DNA of 64,000 bases from an uncultured Pseudohongiella sp. (GTDB taxonomy: Bacteria; Pseudomonadota; Gammaproteobacteria; Pseudomonadales; Pseudohongiellaceae), in NCBI GenBank assembly GCA_902537815.1, contig CACBCS010000006.1, positions 10,001 to 74,000 of the forward strand, given 5' to 3'. A program made the translations under genes and the position numbers. Each line of letters starts with the position of its first letter. Positions within the stretch are counted from its first letter, which is position 1. The notes below the pieces were generated by a model. It was not told where the DNA came from, did no database searches, and worked only from the letters and a program-made list of their open reading frames with translations. Below, piece after piece: positions 10,281 through 19,877 of this stretch.

Positions 10281-11465
10281 TCAGCCAGTCAGCGTATCGC
10301 CCGGTACGTGCACCGCGCCTTCCATCAATATCCTGGCGCTCCGACTCATACTTACCCGGGTGACTTGCCACTCTCCCGCAGTGTGGGTCACTGCTGCGCC
10401 GACCTTCATGGTGCCCGAGGGGTGGCCGAATTCTACTTCCTGTAGCTCTCCGCCACCGGCGGCCAGGTTAACCAGCGTTCCCGGGATGACGGCGGCAGCA
10501 CCGATTGCCACCGCCGCAGTTCCCATCATGGCATGATGCAGGGCTCCCATGGATAAGGCCCGAACCATGAGGTCGATCTGATCCGCGCTGACGGGCCTTC
10601 CGCTCGAGGCGGTATAGGATTTGGCGGGAGCGACAAATGCAATTTTGGGCGTGTGCTGCCGTTGGGCCGCTTCCGTCAGATTGTCGATCAGACCCATCTT
10701 CAGCGCCCCGTGCGCGCGGATGGTCTCAAATTTCTGCAGCATGGCGGGATCGCCGTTGATAGCTTCCTGCAGTTCGGTGCCCTTGCAGCCAAGGTCGCCG
10801 GCGTTAAGAAAAATCGTGGGAATCCCCGCATTGATCATGGTGGCCGTTAGTGAGCCTATGCCGGGAACCTCAAGCGGGTCCGTCAGATTGCCAGTAGGAA
10901 ACAAGGTCTCCTCGCCATCTGCCGGATCGAGAAAATCTACCCGCATTTCAGCGGCAGGAAAAGTCACGCCATCGAGTTTAAAATTTCCGGTTTCCTGTAC
11001 CTTTCCTGCAGTGACCGGTACGTGCACGACGAGGGTTTTTTTGATATTGCGTTGCCAGATGCGGACAGCAACAACCCCATTCTCAGGTAGGCGCGCCTTA
11101 TCGACCAGGCCGCGGCTGATGGCCAAACTGCCCACCGCTGCGGTGAGATTGCCGCAATTACCGCTCCAGTCAATGAAGGGTCTGTCAATAGCGACTTGGC
11201 CAAACAGATAGTCCACATCATGGTCAGGCATTTCACTTCTGGAGAGAATAACAGTTTTGCTGGTGCTTGAAGTTGCCCCGCCCATGCCGTCTATTTGTTT
11301 GCCATAGGGGTCAGGACTCCCAACCACCCGCATCAGCAGCTGGTCTCTGATCGGGCCGGGTCGCTGTGCGACTTCAGGCAGATCAGACAGGATGAAGAAG
11401 GTTCCCTTGCTTGTGCCTCCGCGCATGTAGGTAGCCGGAATCTTGATCTGTGCATTGTGGCTCAT
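10281..11465 (-). CDS. prpF: 2-methylaconitate cis-trans isomerase PrpF
   Basis: This 394-residue cytoplasmic isomerase of the AcnD-dependent branch of the methylcitrate cycle interconverts 2-methylaconitate isomers during propionyl-CoA breakdown. The start IPATYMRGGTSKGTFF is the PrpF signature. DWSGNCGNLTAAVG contains one active-site cysteine region, and the diaminopimelate-epimerase-like two-domain length is normal. It lies 13 bases downstream of acnD on the same strand, the usual order. No prpB (lyase) or prpC (synthase) is present in this window, so the rest of the cycle must be encoded elsewhere. Confidence 0.96.
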   Translation of the reverse strand: MSHNAQIKIPATYMRGGTSKGTFFILSDLPEVAQRPGPIRDQLLMRVVGSPDPYGKQIDGMGGATSSTSKTVILSRSEMPDHDVDYLFGQVAIDRPFIDWSGNCGNLTAAVGSLAISRGLVDKARLPENGVVAVRIWQRNIKKTLVVHVPVTAGKVQETGNFKLDGVTFPAAEMRVDFLDPADGEETLFPTGNLTDPLEVPGIGSLTATMINAGIPTIFLNAGDLGCKGTELQEAINGDPAMLQKFETIRAHGALKMGLIDNLTEAAQRQHTPKIAFVAPAKSYTASSGRPVSADQIDLMVRALSMGALHHAMMGTAAVAIGAAAVIPGTLVNLAAGGGELQEVEFGHPSGTMKVGAAVTHTAGEWQVTRVSMSRSARILMEGAVHVPGDTLTG

Positions 11466-11478
11466 GATGCTTGACCTG

Positions 11479-14079
11479 CTAGCTTGCTACCGTTTCCTGT
11501 ACGAACTCTTTGGCGAAACGCTGCAGTATCCCCCCGGCCGAGTAGACCGAGACTTCTTCGGCGGTGTCGAGCCGACATATTACCGGCACCTGCTCTACCG
11601 AGCCATCGCGCCGCCGGAGGATCAGGGTCAAGCGGGCCCCCGGTTCGGGCTGCCCTTGAACATCAAAAATCTCGGTGCCGTCAATTTTCAGCGTCTTGCG
11701 GGTAGTAACTGATTCAAACTGCAGCGGCATGACGCCCATGCCGATCAGATTGGTTCGGTGTATTCTCTCAAAACCTTCAGCAACAATAGCTTCCACGCCA
11801 GCAAGGGCAACGCCTTTGGCAGCCCAGTCCCGTGAAGACCCCTGACCGTAATCTGCGCCGGCGATGATGATCAGGGGCTGCTTGCGTGCTATGTAGGTCT
11901 CTATGGCTTCCCACATGCGTGTGACTTTGCCATCAGGCTCTATTCTTGCCAGGGAACCCTGCCGGACATTTCCGTTGTCGTCCTTGACCATTTCATTAAA
12001 CAGTTTTGGATTGGCCAGTGTGGCCCGCTGGGCGGTCAGATGGTCTCCCCGGTGCGTTGCATAAGAGTTGAAGTCTTCTTCTGGCAAACCCATCGTGGCC
12101 AGATACTCGCCGGCGGCGCTGTCCGGCATGATGGCGTTGGAAGGTGACAGATGGTCGGTGGTGATGTTGTCCGGCAGCACTGCCAGGGGGCGCATTCCCT
12201 GCAGGGTCCGTTCAGCCGCCATCGTGCCTTCCCAGTAGGGTGGCCGGCGAATATAGGTTGACTGCGCACGCCAGTCGTAGAGTGGACTGGTCGCTCTGGC
12301 GCCTTCCTCTGTTTTCTCAAACATGGGGATATAGGTTTGCCTGAACTGCTCAGGTTTGACACTGGCCTGAACGATCGCGTCTATCTCTTCATCCGCTGGC
12401 CAGATGTCCTTCAGGGTAATCGGCGCTCCCTCGTGATCGAAACCCAGGGCGTCTTTTTCAATGTCAAAGCGGATGTTGCCCGCGATGGCGTAGGCCACCA
12501 CCAGCGGAGGAGAGGCCAGGAATGCCTGTTTGGCATAGGGGTGAATACGTCCGTCGAAATTGCGATTTCCTGACAGTACCGCCGTGGCGTACAGATTACG
12601 ATCGATGACCTGCTGCTGGATACTGGGATCCAGCGCGCCACTCATGCCGTTGCAGGTCGTACAGGCAAAGGCCACGACGTCGAAACCGAGGTGCTGCAGT
12701 TCCCGAAGCAGATTCGCTTCCTCTAGATACAACTTCACGGTCTTTGAGCCCGGTGCCAGGGAAGATTTGACCCAGGGCTTGCGTGTCAAGCCCAAGCGGT
12801 TGGCATTGCGCGCAATCAGGCCTGCAGCCACCATATTGCGGGGATTGCTGGTATTGGTGCAGCTGGTAATCGCTGCAATGATGACCGCGCCGTCAGGCAT
12901 TTCATCCGCGCTCTCCTGCCAGGCTCCAGCGATTCCGCGGTTGGCCAGTTCAGAGACCGGCAACAGCGCATGCGGGTTTGACGGGCCGGCCAGATTGCGA
13001 CCTACCGTGGAGAGGTCAAACTTGAGTACCCGCTCGTAGACAGCCTCGGTGAGCGTGTCCGACCAGTAGCCGGCATGCTTGGTGTAGTGTTCAACCAGTG
13101 CAATCTGCTCATCTTCACGACCCGTCAGTCTGAGATAGTCTATGGTTTGCTGATCAATATAGAACAGGCCGGCAGTCGCCCCATATTCAGGCGTCATGTT
13201 CGCAATGGTGGCCCGGTCACCGACTGATAGGCTGTCAGCGCCCTCACCAAAAAATTCAAGAAAGGCACCCACCACACGTTCGCGACGTAAATATTCGGTC
13301 AGCGCCAGCACCAGATCGGTGCCCGTAATCCCCGGCTTCAGCGTGCCTGTCAGCTTGACACCAACGATGTCAGGCAAACGCATCATGGACGGATTACCGA
13401 GCATCACGTTTTCGGCTTCGAGGCCGCCGACGCCGATTGAGATGACCCCGAGCGCATCCACCATTGGCGTGTGGCTGTCGGTCCCTACACAGGTGTCTGG
13501 GAAAGCGACCCCGTCGCGAACCTGAACCACCGGCGACATCTTTTCGAGGTTGATCTGATGCATGATGCCGTTGCCCGGTGGGATGACGTCCACATTGTCA
13601 AATGCCGTCTTGGTCCAGTTAATAAAGTGAAAACGGTCTTCATTCCGTCGCTCTTCGACTGCGCGGTTTTTTTCGAAAGCATTTTCCTCGAAACCGGCGT
13701 ATTCCACCGCCAGTGAGTGGTCGACGATCAATTGGGTCGGGACGACCGGGTTCACCTTAGCAGGGTCGCCGCCCTGATCAGCAATGGCATCTCTCAGACC
13801 CGCCAGATCTACCAGCGCGGTCTGGCCTAGAATGTCGTGACAGACAACCCGGGCCGGATACCAGGGGAAATCCAGTTCACGCTTGCGATCTATCAGCTGT
13901 TTCAGACAGGCAGTCAGGTGTTCAGGCTGGCAGTGCCGGACCAGATTTTCAGCAAGTACACGGGAAGTGTACGGCAGCTTTTCAAACGCACCGGGCTCGA
14001 TGTCATTGATGGCCTGCCGGGCATCGAAGTACTCGAGCATCGACCCGTCAAGCGGTTTTCTGTAGTTTGTATTAAACAT
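11479..14079 (-). CDS. acnD: Fe/S-dependent 2-methylcitrate dehydratase AcnD
   Basis: This 866-residue aconitase-superfamily enzyme dehydrates 2-methylcitrate and works with PrpF. The N-terminus (NTNYRKPLDGSMLEYFDARQ) is AcnD-like rather than AcnA-like. The 4Fe-4S cysteines are in ITSCTNTSNP and ACTTCNGMSG, and the C-terminal swivel domain contains ADYGQGSSRDWAAKG. The ATG at 14079 matches family starts; a GTG seven codons upstream in the same frame is not needed. It is the first gene of an acnD-prpF operon. A small inverted repeat lies about 165 bases upstream. Confidence 0.97.
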   Translation of the reverse strand: MFNTNYRKPLDGSMLEYFDARQAINDIEPGAFEKLPYTSRVLAENLVRHCQPEHLTACLKQLIDRKRELDFPWYPARVVCHDILGQTALVDLAGLRDAIADQGGDPAKVNPVVPTQLIVDHSLAVEYAGFEENAFEKNRAVEERRNEDRFHFINWTKTAFDNVDVIPPGNGIMHQINLEKMSPVVQVRDGVAFPDTCVGTDSHTPMVDALGVISIGVGGLEAENVMLGNPSMMRLPDIVGVKLTGTLKPGITGTDLVLALTEYLRRERVVGAFLEFFGEGADSLSVGDRATIANMTPEYGATAGLFYIDQQTIDYLRLTGREDEQIALVEHYTKHAGYWSDTLTEAVYERVLKFDLSTVGRNLAGPSNPHALLPVSELANRGIAGAWQESADEMPDGAVIIAAITSCTNTSNPRNMVAAGLIARNANRLGLTRKPWVKSSLAPGSKTVKLYLEEANLLRELQHLGFDVVAFACTTCNGMSGALDPSIQQQVIDRNLYATAVLSGNRNFDGRIHPYAKQAFLASPPLVVAYAIAGNIRFDIEKDALGFDHEGAPITLKDIWPADEEIDAIVQASVKPEQFRQTYIPMFEKTEEGARATSPLYDWRAQSTYIRRPPYWEGTMAAERTLQGMRPLAVLPDNITTDHLSPSNAIMPDSAAGEYLATMGLPEEDFNSYATHRGDHLTAQRATLANPKLFNEMVKDDNGNVRQGSLARIEPDGKVTRMWEAIETYIARKQPLIIIAGADYGQGSSRDWAAKGVALAGVEAIVAEGFERIHRTNLIGMGVMPLQFESVTTRKTLKIDGTEIFDVQGQPEPGARLTLILRRRDGSVEQVPVICRLDTAEEVSVYSAGGILQRFAKEFVQETVAS

Positions 14080-14242
14080 CTCAGGTTTTCTCAGGAGCAC
14101 TCTTGCAAGGCACCGGTCGCTGCGTCCGGGGGCACCGCTGGCTGAGTGCTCTTATTGCCGGGATTCAACGGGTGTCATCGGTGCAGTCAGCCCCGGACTC
14201 CCCGTCGCGCAGTAACAGTTCCAGCGGGCGTTCGGCAACTGG

Positions 14243-14259
14243 TGAGATGATTTATCTCA
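14243..14259. promoter_or_regulatory. Inverted repeat TGAGAT-N5-ATCTCA upstream of acnD
   Basis: A perfect six-base inverted repeat with a five-base spacer lies between acnD and the DUF1080 gene. It could be an operator for the acnD-prpF transcript, or just a hairpin at the 3' side of the neighbouring gene. No -10/-35 pair was recognised beside it. Confidence 0.2.
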
Positions 14260-14293
14260 TGCCGCAGGCAAACCGAATCACGTCCGGGCTTGG

Positions 14294-15028
14294 TTACAAT
14301 TCCTTGAGCTTGATTGACCGGTACCACACATTGTCGCCGTGGTCCTGCAGCCCGATAAAGCCGCGGCCCGGCACATCAACCCAGGCAGGATTCAGACCCG
14401 GAAATTTGCTGACCGCGACCAGTTCACGCCACTGCGCACTGCCAAGCTGAACCGCCAGGACCAGTTCGCCATTCTGATGATGCTGGATGTTGCCATCCTC
14501 AACGATAATCTCGACCTGATTCCACTCACCAACTGCTTTCACATTCTGGGGGCGGGGGGGGATCAGATCATACAGGGCGCCTGCGGTACGGTTTCCATCA
14601 ACGCCCATTCTGGCATCGGGGTGTCGGTTATTGTCCAGTACCTGCATCTCTGGTGCAGATTTGTAAATCACATCGAGCCGGGGCTGCTCCGCGCCCCGGT
14701 AAAAAATACCGGAGTTTCCCCCTTCGGAGATTCGCCATTCGAGCTTCAGGTGGAAATCAGCGAACTGCTCGGCAAACAGCAGATCCCCACGGTCTCGGTC
14801 TGCTCCTTCACTGTTCATGAACAGGCTGCCATCCTGAACTTCCCAGGTGCCCGGCGCATCGTTCCGTTTATAACCTTTCCATCCGGCAGTGGTCTGGCCA
14901 TCAAACAGCAGGCGCCAGCCATCGGCTCGCTCCGCCTCAGTCAGCTGATTAATGTCATCCGCCAGAGACAGCGGTGCAGCGCAGTACATGAGCACCATTG
15001 CGGGTAGTAGCAAGAGTCTGTGATTCAT
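14294..15028 (-). CDS. Secreted DUF1080 protein, 3-keto-disaccharide hydrolase-like
   Basis: This 244-residue protein has a clear signal peptide (NHRLLLLPAMVLMYCAAPLSLA) followed by one DUF1080 (3-keto-disaccharide hydrolase) domain. It shows GWRLLFDGQTTAGWKGY at the start, GNSGIFYRG in the middle and the terminal RGFIGLQDHG block. The ATG at 15028 is used because it begins the signal peptide and is preceded by GGGAC; the open frame extends further upstream without support. Family members act on C3-oxidised glycosides in the periplasm. It is divergent from a GMC oxidoreductase and its partner subunit, the enzymes that would make 3-keto sugars, which strongly suggests a shared pathway. Confidence 0.88.
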   Translation of the reverse strand: MNHRLLLLPAMVLMYCAAPLSLADDINQLTEAERADGWRLLFDGQTTAGWKGYKRNDAPGTWEVQDGSLFMNSEGADRDRGDLLFAEQFADFHLKLEWRISEGGNSGIFYRGAEQPRLDVIYKSAPEMQVLDNNRHPDARMGVDGNRTAGALYDLIPPRPQNVKAVGEWNQVEIIVEDGNIQHHQNGELVLAVQLGSAQWRELVAVSKFPGLNPAWVDVPGRGFIGLQDHGDNVWYRSIKLKEL

Positions 15029-15111
15029 AACTGAAGTCCCAAAAGTAACTGACAGCAGTGGTCCATCGGCCAAAGGGCTCAATGGGTTACTCTGCTGGAC
15101 GATTGCTATAG

Positions 15112-15128
15112 TATTCCCAACAGGAATA
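15112..15128. promoter_or_regulatory. Perfect inverted repeat in the divergent promoter region
   Basis: TATTCC-CAACA-GGAATA is a perfect six-base inverted repeat with a five-base spacer. It lies almost exactly midway between the divergent ATGs at 15028 and 15202. Position and symmetry suit an operator for a dimeric regulator controlling both transcripts. No regulator gene lies beside it. Confidence 0.4.
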
Positions 15129-15201
15129 AAGACCAAATAATCGCGGGCAATTTGCGGTAATTGGGCAAATACCTGAACTGAATGGAAGTTTGGAGAAGAA
15201 G

Positions 15202-16896
15202 ATGGCGTCATTCGATGGCTTTGAATACGAAGTGATTGTTGTCGGTTCCGGTGCGGGAGGCGGTATGGCGGCTCACGTACTCACCGAGGCAGGCATCAAA
15301 GTTCTGCTGTTGGAAGCCGGCAGAGATTATGATCCGGTCACGGAAACGCCCATGTTCCACCAGAATCATGAAGCACCGCTGCGCGGGACCAGTACTTCTG
15401 AGAAAAATTTTGGTTACTTTGATGCCACAGTGGATGGGGGTTGGCAGGTACCCGGAGAGCCCTACTCGGAAGGCGCCGACAGCCGCTTCATGTGGTGGCG
15501 CGCTCGGATGCTGGGGGGACGCACCAACCACTGGGGCCGGCTGGTGCCGCGCTTTACCGCGGCTGACTTCAAGCCATTCAGTACAGACGGAGTGGGTACA
15601 GACTGGCCGGTAGATTATGAAGAGATCGCGCCTTGGTATGACAAGTGTGAGGCACTGATCGGCGTCTGTGGTGACAACCCCGGTCTTGATGATACGCCAA
15701 GCTCCAGTGAGGGCGTTCTGTTGCCGCCGCCCAAGCCCCGGGTGATGGAGTTGCTGCTGAAATCAGCCTGTGAGTCACTGGGCATTGCCGCTGTGCCTAT
15801 GCGCCGCGCTATTCTGACTGAAGCAAAGGATGACCGTCAGGCCTGTTTCTGGGCGACCCCCTGTGGCCGGGGCTGCGCCATTGGCGCGGCATTTCAAACC
15901 ACCACTTCTGTCATCCCCTGGGCCAGGCAGACCGGTAATCTGAAGATAGTGACCAACGCCATGGTAAAGGAAGTGCATCTGGATGATTCCGGAAAGGCAT
16001 CAGGTGTCACTTTTGTCAATCGGCTTAATCGGGAGAATGTCAGAGTCGACGCAGACCACATCATTCTTGCCGCCAGCGCCTGCGAAACCGCACGCCTGCT
16101 GCTGAATTCGAAAAGTGAGGCCTTTCCGAACGGTCTGGCTAACAGCAGCGGTCAGGTGGGCCGTAATCTCACCGACTCGCTCGGCGCAGGTGTCAGCGGT
16201 TATATCCCGGCACTGCGAGATCGGCCTAAATACAACGAAGATGGTCATACCGGGAACCATCTATACATTCCGTGGTGGGATCGGGAAGGGCAAAAGAATG
16301 GCGAGCTGACTTTCTCCCGTGGCTACCATTTTGAGGTTGGCGCCCGATTCAGTTCTCCCGGCATGGGGATTGCCGGCGCGGTCGATGGCTACGGGAAACA
16401 GGCCAAGGATGATATCCGCTCCAACTATGGAACCAACATCGGGCTTTCCCTGCGCGGTGAAATGCTGGTGAGCGATGACTGTTACTGCGAAATTGACGAA
16501 GACACGGTCGATCAGTGGGGAATCCCGGTCCTCAAATTTCACTGGAAATGGTCTGAGCAGGAACTCAATCAGGTTGCTCACGGTCTGGAATGGGGCAGGA
16601 AAATCATTGAGGCCATGGGGGGTGTGGTCAACAACCCGGACCGCACGGCCGAGGAAGCAATTGAAGCCGGAGGGCAAATTATCCACGAGGTCGGTACCAC
16701 CCGCATGGGCGATGACCCGTCGACATCGGTATGCAACCAATGGGGACAGACCTGGGATGTAGACAACCTTTATGTGATGGATGGGGGTGTGTTTGTGTCG
16801 AATCCTCACAAGAACTGTACGATCACGATACTCACCCTGGCGATGCGTAATGCCACACGCCTGGCCGAGCAACTCACAGCATCAAGGGAGCGTTGA
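15202..16896 (+). CDS. GMC-family FAD oxidoreductase, sugar 3-dehydrogenase-like
   Basis: This 564-residue flavoprotein has the FAD dinucleotide-binding motif VVGSGAGGGMAAHVL at its N-terminus, GGRTNHWGR in the FAD-binding region, HEVGTTRMG in the C-terminal part and NPHKNCTITI carrying the catalytic His/Asn pair. The layout is that of gluconate-2-dehydrogenase large subunits and bacterial glucoside 3-dehydrogenases. No Tat signal is present, whereas the adjacent small subunit has one, so the pair is probably exported as a complex by the partner's signal. GGAGA precedes the ATG at 15202. The next gene starts four bases after the stop. Together with the divergent DUF1080 gene it likely oxidises sugars or glycosides at C3, although the substrate is not proven. 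Confidence 0.9.
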   Translation: MASFDGFEYEVIVVGSGAGGGMAAHVLTEAGIKVLLLEAGRDYDPVTETPMFHQNHEAPLRGTSTSEKNFGYFDATVDGGWQVPGEPYSEGADSRFMWWRARMLGGRTNHWGRLVPRFTAADFKPFSTDGVGTDWPVDYEEIAPWYDKCEALIGVCGDNPGLDDTPSSSEGVLLPPPKPRVMELLLKSACESLGIAAVPMRRAILTEAKDDRQACFWATPCGRGCAIGAAFQTTTSVIPWARQTGNLKIVTNAMVKEVHLDDSGKASGVTFVNRLNRENVRVDADHIILAASACETARLLLNSKSEAFPNGLANSSGQVGRNLTDSLGAGVSGYIPALRDRPKYNEDGHTGNHLYIPWWDREGQKNGELTFSRGYHFEVGARFSSPGMGIAGAVDGYGKQAKDDIRSNYGTNIGLSLRGEMLVSDDCYCEIDEDTVDQWGIPVLKFHWKWSEQELNQVAHGLEWGRKIIEAMGGVVNNPDRTAEEAIEAGGQIIHEVGTTRMGDDPSTSVCNQWGQTWDVDNLYVMDGGVFVSNPHKNCTITILTLAMRNATRLAEQLTASRER

Positions 16897-16900
16897 CACT

Positions 16901-17653
16901 ATGAGCAAGATTTATCAAGCCAGGATGAGTCGCCGGGAAAGCATCAAACGCCTCAGCGCCATGACGGCAGTGGTGATGGTGGGAGGTGTGCCGGTTGCCT
17001 GTGACACCGTCGAACCGGAAGCGCCACAGGCCACAGGCATGCCACCGGCGGGTCACTGGCCCGGCATCGAACCGGAGCCCATCACCGGGCCAGGCTACGG
17101 TACTGACCCGATTGTGTCTGCACCGACAGTCCCCTGGTCTCTGACCCTGAACGAGACGCAGAAGGATCAGGTGGCGGTGCTCAGTGATCTTATCTGTCCG
17201 GCAGATGAGCGGGGCCCGTCGGCAACCGCGGTGGGTGTGCCGGATGTGATTGACGAGTGGGTCAGCGCCCCTTATGCGGGTCAGCAGCGCGACCGAGAGC
17301 AAATTGTGAACGGTCTGCAATGGTTGAACGATGAGGCGCAGCTGCGCTATGGGAGTGACTTTGTTGACCTGACTGCAGAACAGCACACGGCGATTGTGGA
17401 CGACATCGCCTACCGTTCCCAGTATGAGATCGCTGAGTTTGAACGGCCCGCCCGTTTTTTCAGCCGCCTCAGACGCCTGGTGTTCGGTGCTTATTTCAGT
17501 TCGCCCGAAGGCATTCAGGACATCGGGTATGTCGGCAATGTCGCTATTGCCGGCGACTACCCGGGTCCGACCGACGAAGCGATGGAACATATTAGGCAGG
17601 TTGCCGCTGACCTGGCATTGCCGCCCATCACTGAGTACGTCAATCAGCAGTAA
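16901..17653 (+). CDS. Gluconate 2-dehydrogenase subunit 3-like protein, Tat-exported
   Basis: This 250-residue partner subunit has a twin-arginine signal (SRRESIKRLSAM, then a hydrophobic stretch to VPVACD). A proline-rich linker follows, then the subunit-3 domain from about residue 85 (LNETQKDQVAVLSDLICPAD to the C-terminus). Such subunits bind the GMC flavoprotein and carry it across the membrane. GGGAG lies about ten bases before the ATG. The spacing of four bases to the preceding GMC gene indicates co-translation. No cytochrome subunit follows, so the electron acceptor must be encoded elsewhere. A shared terminator lies downstream. Confidence 0.88.
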   Translation: MSKIYQARMSRRESIKRLSAMTAVVMVGGVPVACDTVEPEAPQATGMPPAGHWPGIEPEPITGPGYGTDPIVSAPTVPWSLTLNETQKDQVAVLSDLICPADERGPSATAVGVPDVIDEWVSAPYAGQQRDREQIVNGLQWLNDEAQLRYGSDFVDLTAEQHTAIVDDIAYRSQYEIAEFERPARFFSRLRRLVFGAYFSSPEGIQDIGYVGNVAIAGDYPGPTDEAMEHIRQVAADLALPPITEYVNQQ

Positions 17654-17728
17654 GCAGTCGCGCGGCGGCGGGTCACAGCAGGAAGACACCCGACGGCGCA
17701 GAGGCTCAAACCCCGGGTCTCGGTCCAC

Positions 17729-17766
17729 AAAAAAGCCTCGGTGAAACGCTTCAGCCGGGGCTTTTT
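17729..17766. terminator. Bidirectional intrinsic terminator
   Basis: A long A-run/stem/T-run hairpin (AAAAAGCCTCGG arm, loop near ACGC, GCCGGGGCTTTTT arm) lies between the subunit-3 gene and the convergent EF-G gene. It can stop transcription from both sides. Confidence 0.9.
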
Positions 17767-17789
17767 GATCAGACCAATGAGGCGGACTT

Positions 17790-19877
17790 CTAGGCTTTGG
17801 CTTCCTGTCTTTCTTTCTCGGCTTCCACTACCGCATCGGCAACGGATTGCGGGCAAGGCAGATAGTGGGAGAATTCCATCGAGAACTGGCCACGGCCGGA
17901 GGTCATGGTCCGCAGACTGCCGATGTATCCGAACATCTCTGCCAGAGGCACATCGGCCTTGATTCGCACACCGGTAGGGCCGGCCATCTGGTCCTTGATC
18001 ATGCCGCGTCGGCGGTTCAAATCACCGATGACGTCACCCACGTGATCTTCCGGAGTGAAGACATCAACCTTCATGATCGGTTCTATCAACTCCGGGGCTG
18101 CTTTGGGCATGGATTGGCGATAGGCGCCCCGCGCCGCAAGCTCGAAGGCCACCGCGGAGGAGTCGACCGCGTGAAAGCCGCCGTCAAACAGTTCAATCTC
18201 AATATCAAGTACCGGGAATCCGGCGATGGGGCCCTGCTCCATCATGCCCTTAAAGCCCTTTTCAATGGCCGGAAAGAATTCCTTCGGGACGTTACCACCC
18301 ACCACGGTCGAGCTGAATGAGTAACCGCTGCCGGGCTCGCCCGGCTTGATGCGGTAGTCGATCTTACCAAATTGTCCCGAACCGCCGGACTGCTTCTTGT
18401 GCGTGTAGCTGTCTTCGATCGTCTGGGTAATGGTTTCGCGATAGGCGACCTGAGGTGCGCCAACTTCCAGCTCCACGCCATAGGTGCGCTTGAGGATGTC
18501 GACTTTGATGTCCAGGTGCAGCTCGCCCATGCCTTTGAGAATGGTCTCGCCCGAGTCTTCGTCGGTCTCGACCTGAAAGGACGGATCCTCCGCGACCATC
18601 TTACCAATGGCGATGCTCATTTTTTCGACGCTGCTCTTGTCCTTCGGCGCTACCGCAATAGAAATCACCGGATCCGGGAAGATCATCGGCTCCAAAGTAC
18701 AAGGATTGCCAGGCTCGCAAAGCGTGTGACCGGTTTGCACATTCTTCATGCCGACAATGGCAAAGATGTCCCCGGCTTGGGCGCTGTCGATCTCGTTGCG
18801 ATCATCAGCATGCATTTCCACCATGCGCCCGACGCGTTCGGTTTTGCCGGTGAAGGCGTTGAGTATCGTGTCGCCCTTGTTGATCTTGCCTGAATAAACC
18901 CTGACGAAGGTCAGCGCACCAAAGCGATCATCCATAATCTTGAAAGCCAGTGCCCGGAACGGTTCGTCTGCATCCACCTTGGCCACTTCACCGTTCGGCT
19001 CGCCCTCCTCATCGGTGAGCGGCTGCGGGTCGACTTCAGTCGGGTTAGGCAGGAAATCCACCACCGCATCGAGCACCAACTGAATGCCCTTGTCCTTGAA
19101 GGCAGAGCCGCAGTAGGTCGGGAAGAAGTCCAGAGCAATCGTTCCCTTGCGGATGCAGCGCTTGATGTCGTCGATCGAGGGCTCTTCCCCCTCGAGATAG
19201 GACTCCATCAGGTCATCATCTTGCTCGACCGCGGTTTCAATCAGTTTTTCCCGCCACTCTTCGACCAGGTCAACCATGTCTTCGGGCACGCCCTGAAGCT
19301 CGAACTTCTCCGGATTGCCCGGGTCCGGCCAGATGTGGGCTTTGCGGCTGAGCAGGTCAACCACTCCGATAAAATCGTCTTCAATGCCAATCGGCAGCAC
19401 CATCACCAGAGGATTTGCCCCCAGGATGTCTTCCACCTGACCGACTACGCGCAGGAAGTCTGCGCCAACACGGTCCAGTTTGTTGACGAAGATGATGCGA
19501 GAGACCTCTGAGTCGTTGGCGTAGCGCCAGTTCGTCTCGGACTGAGGCTCCACGCCGCCCGAACCGCAAAAGACGCCGACGCCGCCGTCCAGAACCTTCA
19601 GGGAACGATAGACTTCGACGGTGAAGTCAACGTGCCCCGGGGTGTCAATGATGTTAAGACGATGATCGTTCCAGAAACAGGTGGTCGCAGCAGATTGAAT
19701 CGTGATTCCGCGCTCTTTTTCCTGATCCATGAAATCCGTGGTGGATTCGCCGTCATGAACCTCACCTGTTTTGTGGATTTTACCGGTCAGTTTGAGAATA
19801 CGCTCCGTAGTTGTGGTCTTGCCGGCATCTACGTGGGCGAAAATACCTATATTTCTGTAGAGTGATAAATCAGTCAT
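17790..19877 (-). CDS. fusA2: Translation elongation factor G, FusA2-type paralogue
   Basis: This 695-residue ribosomal translocase GTPase has G1 [13 protein letters not shown], switch [10 protein letters not shown] and G4 NKLDR, followed by domains II-V to [13 protein letters not shown] near the C-terminus. The N-terminus [20 protein letters not shown] and the stretch [18 protein letters not shown] resemble the stand-alone second EF-G of gammaproteobacteria rather than the str-operon FusA. Consistently, no rpsL, rpsG or tuf is adjacent. The ATG at 19877 fits the family; the open frame runs 37 codons further upstream without support. Paralogues of this type may act in ribosome recycling or under special conditions; which one applies here is unknown. 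Confidence 0.92.
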   Translation of the reverse strand: MTDLSLYRNIGIFAHVDAGKTTTTERILKLTGKIHKTGEVHDGESTTDFMDQEKERGITIQSAATTCFWNDHRLNIIDTPGHVDFTVEVYRSLKVLDGGVGVFCGSGGVEPQSETNWRYANDSEVSRIIFVNKLDRVGADFLRVVGQVEDILGANPLVMVLPIGIEDDFIGVVDLLSRKAHIWPDPGNPEKFELQGVPEDMVDLVEEWREKLIETAVEQDDDLMESYLEGEEPSIDDIKRCIRKGTIALDFFPTYCGSAFKDKGIQLVLDAVVDFLPNPTEVDPQPLTDEEGEPNGEVAKVDADEPFRALAFKIMDDRFGALTFVRVYSGKINKGDTILNAFTGKTERVGRMVEMHADDRNEIDSAQAGDIFAIVGMKNVQTGHTLCEPGNPCTLEPMIFPDPVISIAVAPKDKSSVEKMSIAIGKMVAEDPSFQVETDEDSGETILKGMGELHLDIKVDILKRTYGVELEVGAPQVAYRETITQTIEDSYTHKKQSGGSGQFGKIDYRIKPGEPGSGYSFSSTVVGGNVPKEFFPAIEKGFKGMMEQGPIAGFPVLDIEIELFDGGFHAVDSSAVAFELAARGAYRQSMPKAAPELIEPIMKVDVFTPEDHVGDVIGDLNRRRGMIKDQMAGPTGVRIKADVPLAEMFGYIGSLRTMTSGRGQFSMEFSHYLPCPQSVADAVVEAEKERQEAKA

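Noticed and set aside
16261-17728. Long minus-strand frames opposite the GMC and subunit-3 genes
   Set aside because: The plus-strand proteins are clear family members with ribosome sites; the opposite frames have no recognisable domains and result from high third-position GC.
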